This document shows, piece by piece, positions 1-8,785 of a DNA stretch of 64,000 nt; within the stretch, counting starts at the first letter, position 1, and the number at the start of each line of letters is the position of its first letter. Source of the stretch: Mucilaginibacter flavidus (GTDB lineage Bacteria > Bacteroidota > Bacteroidia > Sphingobacteriales > Sphingobacteriaceae); assembly GCF_024055575.1 (NCBI RefSeq), contig NZ_JAMXOE010000010.1, forward strand, positions 124,001-188,000, in the 5' to 3' direction. A program made the position numbers and the translations under genes. The notes under the pieces were generated by a model. It worked only from the letters and a program-made list of their open reading frames with translations, was not told the DNA's origin and searched no databases.

Positions 1-1
1 T

Positions 2-814
2 GTTGAAGAACTGAAAGCCACGCAGGATCAACTGATTCAATCAGAAAAAATGGCCTCGCTGGGCGAGCTTACGGCAGGGATTGCTCACGAGATACAAAAT
101 CCGTTGAATTTTGTAAATAATTTCAGCGAAGTGAGTATGGAGTTGATTGATGAAATGGCCGAAGAGCTGGAAAAAGGCGACAAAGATGAAGCTATGGCTA
201 TAGCTGCCGATATTAAACAAAACCTTGAAAAAATACGTCACCATGGTCAGCGTGCAGACGGCATTGTAAAAGGCATGCTGCAGCACAGCCGCGCCAGCAG
301 CACCACCAAAGAACCAACCGACATCAACAAGCTGGCCGACGAATACCTGCGCCTATCGTACCATGGATTGCGGGCGAAAGACAAATCATTCAACGCGCAT
401 TTGGAAACCCACCTGGCGCCTGACTTACCGATGGCCAACCTGGTACCGCAGGATGTGGGCCGCGTTTTGCTGAACCTGTTTAATAACGCCTTTTATGCTG
501 TGCAGCAAAAGCACAAAGCCTTAGGTGGCGATTTTAAACCCACCGTTGAAGTAAGCACCTCAGCCCCACCACCGGCAAAAGGAGCAGCGCCAATGCTGGT
601 GATAACCGTTAAAGATAATGGTACCGGCATCCCCGATGACATCAAGGAAAAAATAATGCAGCCGTTTTTTACCACCAAACCCACCGGCGAAGGCACAGGC
701 CTTGGCCTGAGTTTAAGTTACGACATTGTGGTTAAGGCGCATGGCGGCAAGCTTGATATTGAAAGTAAGGAAGGGGAGTACACCATATTCACCATCAGGC
801 TGCCTTTGAAATAA
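2..814 (+). CDS. Sensor histidine kinase, C-terminal catalytic part (cut by window edge)
   Basis: This is the 3' part of a histidine kinase; the reading frame is open to the left edge, so the sensor half lies outside the window. What remains is a coiled-coil end, the HisKA dimerisation/phosphoacceptor helix with the H-box GIAHEIQNPLNF (His codon at 86-88), an N-box around LLNLFNNAFYAV, the G1 box VKDNGTGIP, the F-box QPFFTTKPTGEG and the G2 box TGLGLSLSYDI. All residues needed for ATP binding and autophosphorylation are visible. It heads a same-strand cluster of related kinases and two receiver proteins, so it probably feeds the same phosphorelay. An internal Met at 50 is not the likely start because coiled-coil coding sequence continues upstream. 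Confidence 0.9.
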   Translation, partial: VEELKATQDQLIQSEKMASLGELTAGIAHEIQNPLNFVNNFSEVSMELIDEMAEELEKGDKDEAMAIAADIKQNLEKIRHHGQRADGIVKGMLQHSRASSTTKEPTDINKLADEYLRLSYHGLRAKDKSFNAHLETHLAPDLPMANLVPQDVGRVLLNLFNNAFYAVQQKHKALGGDFKPTVEVSTSAPPPAKGAAPMLVITVKDNGTGIPDDIKEKIMQPFFTTKPTGEGTGLGLSLSYDIVVKAHGGKLDIESKEGEYTIFTIRLPLK

Positions 815-857
815 TATTGATTTAATAAACGGCTGAACCAGGATTATTCAGCTATTG

Positions 858-1003
858 TGTTGGCCCATCTGGATAGATATTGGTCTTGGGTTATCGTTAA
901 GCTACCATACAATAGTAAAAGGGCATGGGGAAGCATTATCGTGGAGGCAAGTGAGGGTGAATTTTCTGAATTTACAGTTACACTACCGCTAAAACAAGGC
1001 TGA
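858..1003 (+). pseudogene. Decayed histidine-kinase C-terminus (HATPase G2 box and tail)
   Basis: Between two kinases lies about 145 bp that still reads as the end of a third. From 882 it encodes GLGLSLSY, then IVKGHG (G2 box and following helix). After a frame change near 940 it encodes VEASEGEFSEFTVTLPLKQG and a TGA at 1001-1003. Neighbouring kinases read HGGKLDIESKEGEYTIFTIRLPLK in the same place. The stop overlaps the next ATG (TGATG), as expected if a complete kinase was once translationally coupled to the following gene. The rest of that gene has been deleted. No function is expected. Confidence 0.8.
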
Positions 1004-3123
1004 TGAAAAAAATATACCTCGCGTTATTACTGTTGTTGATTTTGCCGGTAAAGGCCTTGGCCCAGCAAGTGCCGGACAAGGTTTTTAAGCTGGATAAATT
1101 ATCCCAACAGGATATTTTGCCACAGGGTTGGAAAATTAGCCCCGGCGACAACCCGCAATGGGCACAGCCCGGGTTTGATGATCATAAGTGGGCAAATTGC
1201 GATTCGTTATTGGAGCAAATAATACTGGATAGTAAAAGTGACCACTTCTGGCTCAGGCTGCATTTATTGGTTGACAGTAGTTTAAAGACAACGGATTTTG
1301 CATTTATAATTTACCAGAACGTCGCTTCTGTAATTTACGTTGACGGTAAGCCCGTTAAAAGCTATGGTTCCATTGTTGAGCCGGTAAAAATGTATGACCC
1401 ACTTGGTTATCCTATACCGGTAAAACTGTCCGCAGGCAGCCATGTTGTTGCTGTTCAGTTAGTCGCCAGCAAATTCCTTTTAAAATACAGGGATATTGGC
1501 AGCCTTTATCTCACTTTTAGCCTTGAGATTAATGCCAAAACAAACGCCGAAAATAATCATGCGATAGTTTCCGCTATAGACAGGCAATTTAGTGATCATA
1601 ACTTGCTGCTTATTGGCATGTTCTTCATTCTTACCATTACGCATCTTGCCTCATATCTGTATTATCGTAAGCAAAAGGCACACCTCTATTATGCCATTAT
1701 AACCTTCATATTGCTTTTTGCCACCCTTACCAATTTTACAGTCACTGGTCAGCATTCGCCCGTGGTGATATTTTGGCTTAGTTTGATCGCCTTTTTGGGC
1801 TTTATTGGTTTCGTTTTCCTGCCCTTAACCATTTATGAGTTATTTGATTACCGGGGCCGACTGGTTATTAAAATAATTTTATCTTTTTCCGTTATTTGCG
1901 TTTCTTTTATTTGGATAAACACTACTTACGCCTATTACCTGCTTTTTTATGTTACGCCGCTGGTTAATGCACTGGAGTGCCTGCGCATTGGTATTTGGGC
2001 GTTAAAAGCTAAAAAAAGCGGAGCGGTGTTTATAATTGCAGGGAGCTTCTTGTTTCTATCGTTGCTTGTTTTGTCAAATTTAATTCCAGGTGATTGGGGC
2101 GAACTGCTGTTTATGTTTTCACAGATAAGTCTGCCAGTTGGCATGACAGTTTTCCTGGCAATAAGAACTGCGATCACCTATCGCTCGCTTGAACTAAAGT
2201 TTGTTGAAGTTCAGGAACTTTTGCACCAAAATACAAAGTACCAGGCGGAAAAGCAGGAGCTTCTGGCCGGGCAAAATGAAAAGCTGGAACTGTTGGTAAC
2301 CAAACGCACTGCCGAACTGAGCCAGTCGTTGAGTGAGCTCAAAGCCGCGCAAAATCAGTTGGTACAATCTGCAAAGATGGCCTCGCTGGGCGAACTTACC
2401 GCAGGTATTGCCCACGAGATCCAAAACCCGCTGAACTTTGTAAACAACTTTAGCGAAGTAAATACCGAGCTGATAGATGAAATGCAGGAGGAGATTGATA
2501 AAGGCGATTTTGAAGAAGTAAAGGCAATAGCAAACGATATAAAGGAAAATCAACAGAAAATAAACCAGCATGGCAAACGGGCCGATTTTATAGTAAAGGG
2601 GATGCTACAGCATAGCCGCACCAGCACCGGCGAAAAACAGCTAACCAATATAAATACGCTTGCAGATGAATTTTTAAAACTGTCGTATCATGGTTTGCGG
2701 GCGAAAGACAAGACCTTTAATACCGAATTAGTTACAAATTTTGACGATGAACTTCCAGTTGTAAACGTTGTACAGCAGGATATTGGGCGGGTATTACTTA
2801 ATTTGTTTAATAACGCCTTTTACGCGGTTAGCCAAAAACAAAAAAAAGCAGGGAATGACTATAAGCCGGAAGTATCAGTCACCACTTCCGCAGAAAACGG
2901 GCAGGTAATTATCAAAGTGAAAGACAACGGCATTGGCATTCCGGATGGCATTAAAGAGAAGATTATGCAGCCTTTTTTTACCACGAAGCCTACGGGTGAG
3001 GGCACAGGATTAGGTTTGAGTTTAACTTATGATATGGTGGTGAAGGGGCATGGGGGTAAAATAGAAGTAAATACAAAAGAAGGTGCGTTTACTGAGTTTG
3101 TCATTTCGCTTCCATTAGGTTAG
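1003..3123 (+). CDS. Membrane sensor histidine kinase with 7TMR-DISM-like sensor
   Basis: A 706-residue kinase. Residues 1-21 form a signal peptide ending AQQ. About residues 22-185 are a periplasmic beta-rich domain with PQWAQPGFDDHKW, resembling galactose-binding-like DISM extracellular domains. About residues 195-400 hold seven hydrophobic helices, then a coiled coil (400-460). The HisKA helix carries the phosphoacceptor His471 in GIAHEIQNPL, followed by a HATPase_c domain with LLNLFNNAFYAV, VKDNGIGIP and GTGLGLSLTYD. This is the 7TMR-DISM layout, which usually senses a periplasmic ligand; the ligand here is unknown. The catalytic core shares exact DNA stretches with the kinase at 3228. 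It has no receiver domain, so phosphate probably goes to the receivers at 5251 and 5634. Confidence 0.9.
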   Translation: MKKIYLALLLLLILPVKALAQQVPDKVFKLDKLSQQDILPQGWKISPGDNPQWAQPGFDDHKWANCDSLLEQIILDSKSDHFWLRLHLLVDSSLKTTDFAFIIYQNVASVIYVDGKPVKSYGSIVEPVKMYDPLGYPIPVKLSAGSHVVAVQLVASKFLLKYRDIGSLYLTFSLEINAKTNAENNHAIVSAIDRQFSDHNLLLIGMFFILTITHLASYLYYRKQKAHLYYAIITFILLFATLTNFTVTGQHSPVVIFWLSLIAFLGFIGFVFLPLTIYELFDYRGRLVIKIILSFSVICVSFIWINTTYAYYLLFYVTPLVNALECLRIGIWALKAKKSGAVFIIAGSFLFLSLLVLSNLIPGDWGELLFMFSQISLPVGMTVFLAIRTAITYRSLELKFVEVQELLHQNTKYQAEKQELLAGQNEKLELLVTKRTAELSQSLSELKAAQNQLVQSAKMASLGELTAGIAHEIQNPLNFVNNFSEVNTELIDEMQEEIDKGDFEEVKAIANDIKENQQKINQHGKRADFIVKGMLQHSRTSTGEKQLTNINTLADEFLKLSYHGLRAKDKTFNTELVTNFDDELPVVNVVQQDIGRVLLNLFNNAFYAVSQKQKKAGNDYKPEVSVTTSAENGQVIIKVKDNGIGIPDGIKEKIMQPFFTTKPTGEGTGLGLSLTYDMVVKGHGGKIEVNTKEGAFTEFVISLPLG

Positions 3124-3227
3124 AACTAAATTGTACGAGGGTGAGATTTCTCCCCTTCATATTAAGATTTTATCGCCTCAAAGAGTATATTGTTGTATGA
3201 TCGAATAGCCTTTTAAATAGTAACCCA

Positions 3228-5225
3228 ATGAAAAGATATTTACGCCGTTTTCGGACGCTGCTAAGCTTAATATTGCCGTGCTTGCCGCTTGCAGTGTCAG
3301 CGCAAATTATCAATACCGACAGTTTGAAGCATGCAGGTAAATACGCACAAAATAGTGAAATGAGGATCAGGGCGCTCACTAAATTAGCTGATTATTATGA
3401 TGGGATTAATGCAGACACATGTATATATTACGCTAAACTAACAATAGCTGAAGCAATAAAAGCCCATGACATAAGATCGGAAGCCTACGCAACGGGTGAC
3501 ATGGCGGAAGTTTTTATGAACCAGGGAAACTACGTACTGGCTGCCAATCTGGATTTTAAGATATTAAAAATTTTTGAGCAGCTTAACGATAGTTCGAAGA
3601 TTGCCAATACCTACCTGGGTATGGGGCACTTGTATAGTTTGAACGACACCCGTACATCTTACAGGTATTTTACCAGCTGCCGTATTATTTCAGAAAAAAT
3701 CAAGGACTATTTTAATTGGTATTGGGCAAGTGCTAACCTCAGTAAGTATTTTCGAAAAAATAACCAGCTGGATTCGGCATTGTTCTATGCAACGCAGGCC
3801 GTTGATATACAACAGCAGCGGCATCTTGCTGTGAGCAGGCCGTTTGGATTACTGTATCTGGCCACCGTGTACACTAAAATGAATAGGCCTGAGCTTACTG
3901 TCAAAGTGATACGGGAAGCTTTACAACTGGCTATTGCTACGAAAGATCCTTACCTAAACCAGGTTCAGATTTTTTATGCGGAACAACTAGTTGATGCCCA
4001 CCGGCCCGACTCGGCGCTCATTTATGCTGCCAAAGTGCAAAACCATCTTACTGCAAATCCGGACTTGAGTACAGCCAATCACTTATATAAGGTTTTGGCG
4101 GATATTTATCGGGAAAAAAAGCAGTATAAGCAGGCGTTTGAATATCAAAGCATGGGTATTAAAACTAATGATAGTTTGTACAATATCAGCCAGGTTCAGC
4201 AAATATCGAACCTTATGTTCAACGAGAAGCAGCGGCAAACAGATATTAAAAATGCAACTATCGCGTACCAGGACCGGATAAGGTTTTATGCCGCTATTGG
4301 CGTTTTGATAGTTGCTGTTATTATTGCTTTTATTTTATTGATAAGTTATAAAAAGCAGCAAAAAGCTAATAAACTATTAAAGGAGCAAAAGAAAGTGATT
4401 GAGCAACAGCGTGATCAAACAAATAATGCACTGTCCGAACTTAAAACGACCCAAACCCAACTGATTCAATCAGAAAAAATGGCTTCGCTGGGCGAGCTTA
4501 CCGCAGGCATAGCACACGAAATTCAAAATCCGCTGAACTTTGTAAACAACTTTAGCGAAGTAAATACCGAGCTGATAGATGAAATGCAGGAGGAGATTGA
4601 TAAAGGCGATTATAATGAGGTAAAGGCCATCGCCAACGATATAAAGGAAAATCAACAGAAAATAAACCAGCATGGCAAACGCGCCGATGCCATTGTGAAA
4701 GGCATGCTCGAACACTCCCGTAACAATAGCGGGCAAAAGGAACCTACCGACCTGAATGTAATAGCTGAGGAGTTTATGCGGCTATCCTACCATGGCTTAA
4801 GGGCAAAAGATAAATCCTTCAATGCTGAATTGATCACTCATTTTGATCCAGGTCTGCCCAAAATAGAAGTGGTGCAGCAAGACATTGGGAGGGTGATGCT
4901 CAACCTGTTCAACAATGCTTTTTATACAGTAAACCAAAAGGCAAAAACTGCAGGCTCAAATTATAAACCCACTGTTGAAATAAAGACTTTTGCTCCCCCT
5001 TCAGGGGGCTGGGGCGCTAAAGTGCGCGATAATGGCATTGGCATACCAGACGCGATCAAAGTAAAGATCATGCAGCCGTTTTTTACCACTAAACCCACAG
5101 GCGAAGGAACCGGCTTAGGTCTGTCATTAAGCTATGATATTGTTGTAAAAGGGCATGGCGGTAAACTTGAAGTGGAGAGCGAGGAAGGAAAGTACACTGA
5201 GTTCAAAATATCAATACCCATATAA
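3228..5225 (+). CDS. TPR-containing sensor histidine kinase
   Basis: A 665-residue kinase: signal peptide (residues 1-25, ending VSAQ), a periplasmic helical TPR array (about 40-335, with ADYYDGINADTCIYYAKL-type repeats), one membrane helix (about 343-366), a coiled coil, HisKA with His430 in GIAHEIQNPL, and HATPase_c with N, G1, F and G2 boxes. TPR sensors of this type are common in Bacteroidota and probably bind a protein or peptide partner. One oddity lies just before the G1 box: the beta strand seen in its siblings is replaced by APPSGGWGAKV, encoded by a short GC-rich palindrome at 4992-5017. The kinase may therefore be impaired. It is 26 nt upstream of a receiver gene. Confidence 0.9.
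   Translation: MKRYLRRFRTLLSLILPCLPLAVSAQIINTDSLKHAGKYAQNSEMRIRALTKLADYYDGINADTCIYYAKLTIAEAIKAHDIRSEAYATGDMAEVFMNQGNYVLAANLDFKILKIFEQLNDSSKIANTYLGMGHLYSLNDTRTSYRYFTSCRIISEKIKDYFNWYWASANLSKYFRKNNQLDSALFYATQAVDIQQQRHLAVSRPFGLLYLATVYTKMNRPELTVKVIREALQLAIATKDPYLNQVQIFYAEQLVDAHRPDSALIYAAKVQNHLTANPDLSTANHLYKVLADIYREKKQYKQAFEYQSMGIKTNDSLYNISQVQQISNLMFNEKQRQTDIKNATIAYQDRIRFYAAIGVLIVAVIIAFILLISYKKQQKANKLLKEQKKVIEQQRDQTNNALSELKTTQTQLIQSEKMASLGELTAGIAHEIQNPLNFVNNFSEVNTELIDEMQEEIDKGDYNEVKAIANDIKENQQKINQHGKRADAIVKGMLEHSRNNSGQKEPTDLNVIAEEFMRLSYHGLRAKDKSFNAELITHFDPGLPKIEVVQQDIGRVMLNLFNNAFYTVNQKAKTAGSNYKPTVEIKTFAPPSGGWGAKVRDNGIGIPDAIKVKIMQPFFTTKPTGEGTGLGLSLSYDIVVKGHGGKLEVESEEGKYTEFKISIPI
4992..5017 (+). repeat. 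GC-rich palindromic repeat inside kinase gene
   Basis: A core palindrome CCCCCT-tc-AGGGGG at 4995-5008 is followed by CTGGGGCGC. It lies in frame in the HATPase domain and replaces a strand that the paralogous kinases keep. It looks like one of the small dispersed palindromes of Bacteroidota intergenic DNA that has landed in a coding region. Confidence 0.7.
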
Positions 5226-5250
5226 ATTTTAATACCTATATTTAACAGCC

Positions 5251-5634
5251 ATGAAAATATTAGTAGTTGACGACGAAGCCGATGTGCAACCCCTTTTTAT
5301 ACAGCGCTTTCGTAAAGAAATAAAAAATAACGAAATTGAATTTACCTTTGCCCAATCGGGCGAAGAAGCGCTTAATGTTTTACATGAAGCACATTCAGAA
5401 ATAGTATTGATATTATCGGACATCAACATGCCGGGTATGAGCGGGCTTGAATTGCTTACCCATATACGTCATGATTTTCATAACCCGCCGCCTCCGCCGG
5501 TAGTAATGATGATTACTGCTTACGGCGATGAGGAAAACCACAGGCAGGCTATGGAAAATGGCGCCGATGATTTTTTGACAAAGCCGCTCGACTTCAGTTT
5601 ATTAAAAGAAAAACTTAAAACCTTTGGTGAATAA
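5251..5634 (+). CDS. Stand-alone response regulator receiver protein
   Basis: A single REC domain of 127 residues with no output domain. The acidic pair is Asp7/Asp8, the phosphoacceptor Asp57 lies in LILSDINMPGMSG, the switch Thr89 in MMITAYG and the conserved Lys111 in FLTKPLD. A five-proline loop (residues 79-83) is unusual. It follows three kinases on the same strand, and its TAA overlaps the next ATG by one base (TAATG), which implies translational coupling to the receiver-cyclase. Family knowledge suggests a CheY/Spo0F-like phosphate carrier or sink. Which kinase phosphorylates it cannot be told from sequence. Confidence 0.92.
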   Translation: MKILVVDDEADVQPLFIQRFRKEIKNNEIEFTFAQSGEEALNVLHEAHSEIVLILSDINMPGMSGLELLTHIRHDFHNPPPPPVVMMITAYGDEENHRQAMENGADDFLTKPLDFSLLKEKLKTFGE

Positions 5635-6677
5635 TGGCTAAAATATTAGTGGTTGATGATGAGGCCGATTTGGAGTTATTAGTAAAACAAAAATTTCGCC
5701 GTAAAATACGCGAAAACGTTTATGAGTTTGTATTTGCCCAAAATGGTGAAGAAGCCCTTGAGCGCGTAAGAGAGCACCCGGATCTGGATGTTATTTTAAG
5801 CGATATAAACATGCCCGTTATGGATGGGCTAACGCTGCTTAGCCGCCTGCCCGAAGCCAATCCAATGGTAAAAGCGGTAGTGGTATCGGCTTATGGCGAT
5901 ATGCAGAATATACGCACCGCCATGAACCGCGGTGCTTTCGACTTTGTGTGCAAGCCTGTTGATTTTGAAGACCTTGATCTTACTATGGAAAAAACCATAG
6001 TACACGTGCGCCAACTGCAGGAGACCATGAAGGCCATCAAAGAGAACAACATATTGAAGATGTATGTTGACGAGAACGTGTTGAACTTTATGAACCACAA
6101 GGAGTTTGAAGGCACCTTGATGAAAAACGAGCTGATTGACGCTACGGTAATGTTTATCGATGTTTGTGGTTTTACCGCCATTACCGAACAGGTGCCTGCC
6201 AACACCGTAGTTACCCTGCTTAATGGCTTGTTTGATAATATTGTAAAAGAAATTCTTGCCCAGGGAGGTCATGTCGATAAATTTATGGGCGATGCCGTTA
6301 TGTCGGTTTTTCGTGGCGATTACCATTTAGATAAAGCAATAGATGTGGCACTGGTGGTGCGCGAACAGCTGAAAAACATGCCTGAAATAAAGCTTGGCGA
6401 TATATCCTATAAACCGGAAGTTTCGATCGGCATCAATTCCGGCGAAATGGTGTCGGGTAATATCGGTTCCGCCTCGTTAAAACGGCTTGATTACACTGTA
6501 ATTGGCGATACTGTAAACCTGTCGCAGCGCCTGCAGTCAGCCGCCAAAGCCGGGCAGATAATTATTAGTGAAGAGGTTTACCACAAAGCCAAAGAATCGT
6601 TCAAATGCGAGAAGATTGGGGAGGTTGTGCTTAAAAATAAGGCTAAACCGGTTACCATTTACGAGGTTATTGAATAA
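5634..6677 (+). CDS. Response regulator with class III adenylate cyclase output
   Basis: A 347-residue protein: REC domain (1-125; Asp8/Asp9, phospho-Asp57 in VILSDINMPVMDG, Lys in VCKPVDF), a helical linker, then a class III nucleotide cyclase domain (about 165-345). The two metal-binding aspartates are visible as Asp176 (MFIDVCGFT) and Asp220 (KFMGDAVMSVF). Lys216 in HVDKFMGD and the YTVIGDTVNLSQRL segment fit an adenylate rather than guanylate cyclase, with Asn and Arg for the transition state. It probably makes cAMP when phosphorylated by the upstream kinases. Its start overlaps the stop of the receiver gene at 5251. The effector of the cAMP is not in this window. Confidence 0.9.
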   Translation: MAKILVVDDEADLELLVKQKFRRKIRENVYEFVFAQNGEEALERVREHPDLDVILSDINMPVMDGLTLLSRLPEANPMVKAVVVSAYGDMQNIRTAMNRGAFDFVCKPVDFEDLDLTMEKTIVHVRQLQETMKAIKENNILKMYVDENVLNFMNHKEFEGTLMKNELIDATVMFIDVCGFTAITEQVPANTVVTLLNGLFDNIVKEILAQGGHVDKFMGDAVMSVFRGDYHLDKAIDVALVVREQLKNMPEIKLGDISYKPEVSIGINSGEMVSGNIGSASLKRLDYTVIGDTVNLSQRLQSAAKAGQIIISEEVYHKAKESFKCEKIGEVVLKNKAKPVTIYEVIE

Positions 6678-6717
6678 CCTGCTTCGGAAAAATTCCGTAT
6701 TGCGTTTTTGATGGACT

Positions 6718-7497
6718 TTACTTTAGTTCGAGGTTTAGCTTCCTGGCATAGATATCTATCTCCGCATCGCCCATCCCATATATTTTTTCGGTTTTCCAAA
6801 ACTCCAGGTAAATTTCAGGTTTGGTTCTTATCCCGGATTGGTAGATGTCAAGCAATGTTTGTTCTATATAATTTAATCCGTTTTCGTTTATCTCGAGCAG
6901 ATTAAGCTGTGCCTGTAAAGCAGGCTTTAAAAAATGATGGCTGCCCCAAAACTCGGTGCCGTCAACAAATTTACGCAGCACTTCCGCATTCTTGCTTACA
7001 TAAGCTTTCCACGCGGCTGCTGCTATGGTAAAGTCCTCCTGACTAAGTTGTTCCTGTATGTTATCAAACAGGTATTCCAATTCTTCACCATTTAGTTCGC
7101 CCATGCCCCTGAAATCTGCTTTGCCGGGAAAATCACCGGGGCAAATCAAATATACGGCAGGTAAAGACAGGTCGGTTTTTTGTTCCATGTATGCCAGCAC
7201 ACCCAATAGATTGGCCTGGCAGTGCAAGTCAAACTCAAACCATAGATTTACTTCATCATATTGCCCGTTAAGTTTGCTTAACTCGTCGAGCATTTTATGT
7301 TGATAGTCTTCGGGTTGTTCGTTAAAGGTTTTGAGGATCCATTCTTCGCGATTGTGCCAGAAACTGGCTGCTGAAATATTTTCTTCAACCGGACCCTCTG
7401 AAAGTACCTCGCGCCAAACCATAATATCGCCTTCAATACCTGTTTGTTCGAAACCATATCGGGTAGAATCGCCGTTGAGAATGTGGAGAATGCTCAT
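6718..7497 (-). CDS. DUF1835 domain protein
   Basis: A 259-residue soluble protein that opens with MSILHILNGDSTRYGFEQTG and continues into WREVLSEGP, the typical start of DUF1835 proteins, whose function is unknown. No signal peptide or membrane helix is seen. It converges with the receiver-cyclase, about 40 bp away, and diverges from the quinone oxidoreductase gene. A -7-like box (TAGTTTTG, 7524-7531) stands upstream. I recognise the family by its first 40 residues; the rest is acidic and helical with no motif I can name. Confidence 0.8.
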   Translation of the reverse strand: MSILHILNGDSTRYGFEQTGIEGDIMVWREVLSEGPVEENISAASFWHNREEWILKTFNEQPEDYQHKMLDELSKLNGQYDEVNLWFEFDLHCQANLLGVLAYMEQKTDLSLPAVYLICPGDFPGKADFRGMGELNGEELEYLFDNIQEQLSQEDFTIAAAAWKAYVSKNAEVLRKFVDGTEFWGSHHFLKPALQAQLNLLEINENGLNYIEQTLLDIYQSGIRTKPEIYLEFWKTEKIYGMGDAEIDIYARKLNLELK

Positions 7498-7523
7498 GTT
7501 TTTAATATTTAAGGAGGCAATAA

Positions 7524-7531
7524 CAAAACTA
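7524..7531 (-). promoter_or_regulatory. Putative -7 promoter box for the DUF1835 gene
   Basis: TAGTTTTG on the minus strand matches the Bacteroidota -7 consensus TAnnTTTG, 26 nt upstream of the ATG at 7497. No convincing -33 element was found. Confidence 0.45.
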
Positions 7532-7582
7532 TGATTTTGAAATGAAAAACATTCTGAAACGGTTTAAAGTTATATTAGCCTG

Positions 7583-8566
7583 ATGAAAGCCATAGTAATA
7601 ACCCAACCCGGAGGCGCTGATGTTTTGCAGCTTGCAGAACGCCCGGTGCCCGAATATGCGCCAACAGACGTCCTGGTAAAAGTGCACGCAGCAGGAGTTA
7701 ATCGGCCGGATGTTTACCAGCGCAAAGGAAACTACCCGCCGCCACAAGGGGCACCGGCTGATATTCCTGGTTTGGAAATAGCCGGTGTGGTTGAGAAGGT
7801 TGGGGCCGAAGTTAGCCGCTGGAAAGTTGGCGACAAAGTTTGTGCGCTGGTAATAGGCGGCGGCTATGCAGAATATTGCAGCGTGCCCGAAGGACAATGC
7901 CTGCCGGTGCCCGGTAATTTAACCTTTGAAGAAGCAGCATCGCTACCCGAGACATTTTTTACCGTTTGGAGCAATGTTTTTGACAGAGGGCAATTAAAAG
8001 GCGATGAAACGCTGCTGGTACACGGCGGTTCAAGCGGCATTGGGGTTACTGTTATCCAAATGGCAAAAGCTTTGGGACATACCGTTTATACAACTGCCGG
8101 CAGCGACGAAAAGTGCCGGTTTTGTGAGAAACTGGGCGCTGCAAAAGCCATAAACTATAAAACAGAGACCTTTCCGGATGTTATTAAGCAGCTTACCAAC
8201 GGCAAAGGGGTTGATGTTGTTTTGGACATGATTGGCGGTGACTATACCCCGGGTAACCTTGCTTCATTGGCTGATGAAGGCCGCCTGGTGTTGATTAACG
8301 CCATGAACGGCAAGGATGTGCAGGTTGATCTATCAGTTGTGATGCGAAAGCGATTAACTATAACAGGTTCTATGCTGCGCTCGAGGGAGGTAGCTTTTAA
8401 AGCAGAGATTGCTAATAACCTCGAAAAAAATATCTGGCCTTTAGTTTTATCGGGAGATATAAAGCCCATTGTTTATAAAACTTTCCCTGCCGAAAAGGCT
8501 GCTGATGCGCACCGGCTGATGGAAAGCAGCGGGCATACCGGGAAGATAGTGCTGAGTTGGTATTAG
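7583..8566 (+). CDS. NAD(P)H quinone oxidoreductase (MDR family, PIG3-like)
   Basis: A 327-residue medium-chain dehydrogenase/reductase without zinc-binding residues. The N-terminal GroES-like fold reads VLVKVHAAGVNRPDVYQRKG and the Rossmann segment contains VHGGSSGIGVTVIQMAKALG, the NADPH-binding glycine motif of the quinone oxidoreductase/PIG3 branch. The expected reaction is NADPH-dependent reduction of quinones or related enones. It is monocistronic and diverges from the DUF1835 gene. A TATATTAG sequence ends four bases before the ATG, suggesting a very short or absent 5' leader. Confidence 0.88.
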   Translation: MKAIVITQPGGADVLQLAERPVPEYAPTDVLVKVHAAGVNRPDVYQRKGNYPPPQGAPADIPGLEIAGVVEKVGAEVSRWKVGDKVCALVIGGGYAEYCSVPEGQCLPVPGNLTFEEAASLPETFFTVWSNVFDRGQLKGDETLLVHGGSSGIGVTVIQMAKALGHTVYTTAGSDEKCRFCEKLGAAKAINYKTETFPDVIKQLTNGKGVDVVLDMIGGDYTPGNLASLADEGRLVLINAMNGKDVQVDLSVVMRKRLTITGSMLRSREVAFKAEIANNLEKNIWPLVLSGDIKPIVYKTFPAEKAADAHRLMESSGHTGKIVLSWY

Positions 8567-8705
8567 TGCTGGTTTGCAGCATTAAAGACAAAAAAAATCT
8601 CCATATTTAACAAAAAAAAGTTGCGAACTAATAGCCGGAAACTGCCTGCTAAATATTCAGTCAAAAAATCTTACTTCTCCTATTTTAATATTTGTTTATA
8701 AATCA

Positions 8706-8713
8706 TAACTTTG
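8706..8713 (+). promoter_or_regulatory. Putative -7 promoter box for atpD-atpC
   Basis: TAACTTTG matches TAnnTTTG and lies 72 nt upstream of the atpD start, in a 219-bp gap that holds no gene. It is the best promoter candidate for the operon. A TTTG at 8691 is too close to be a standard -33 element. Confidence 0.5.
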
Positions 8714-8785
8714 CGCTCCGAAACAGGCGGTATTTTTATGATATCTTTTGTTTTGTAATAAATACTTTAAATTACCAGGTAATAT

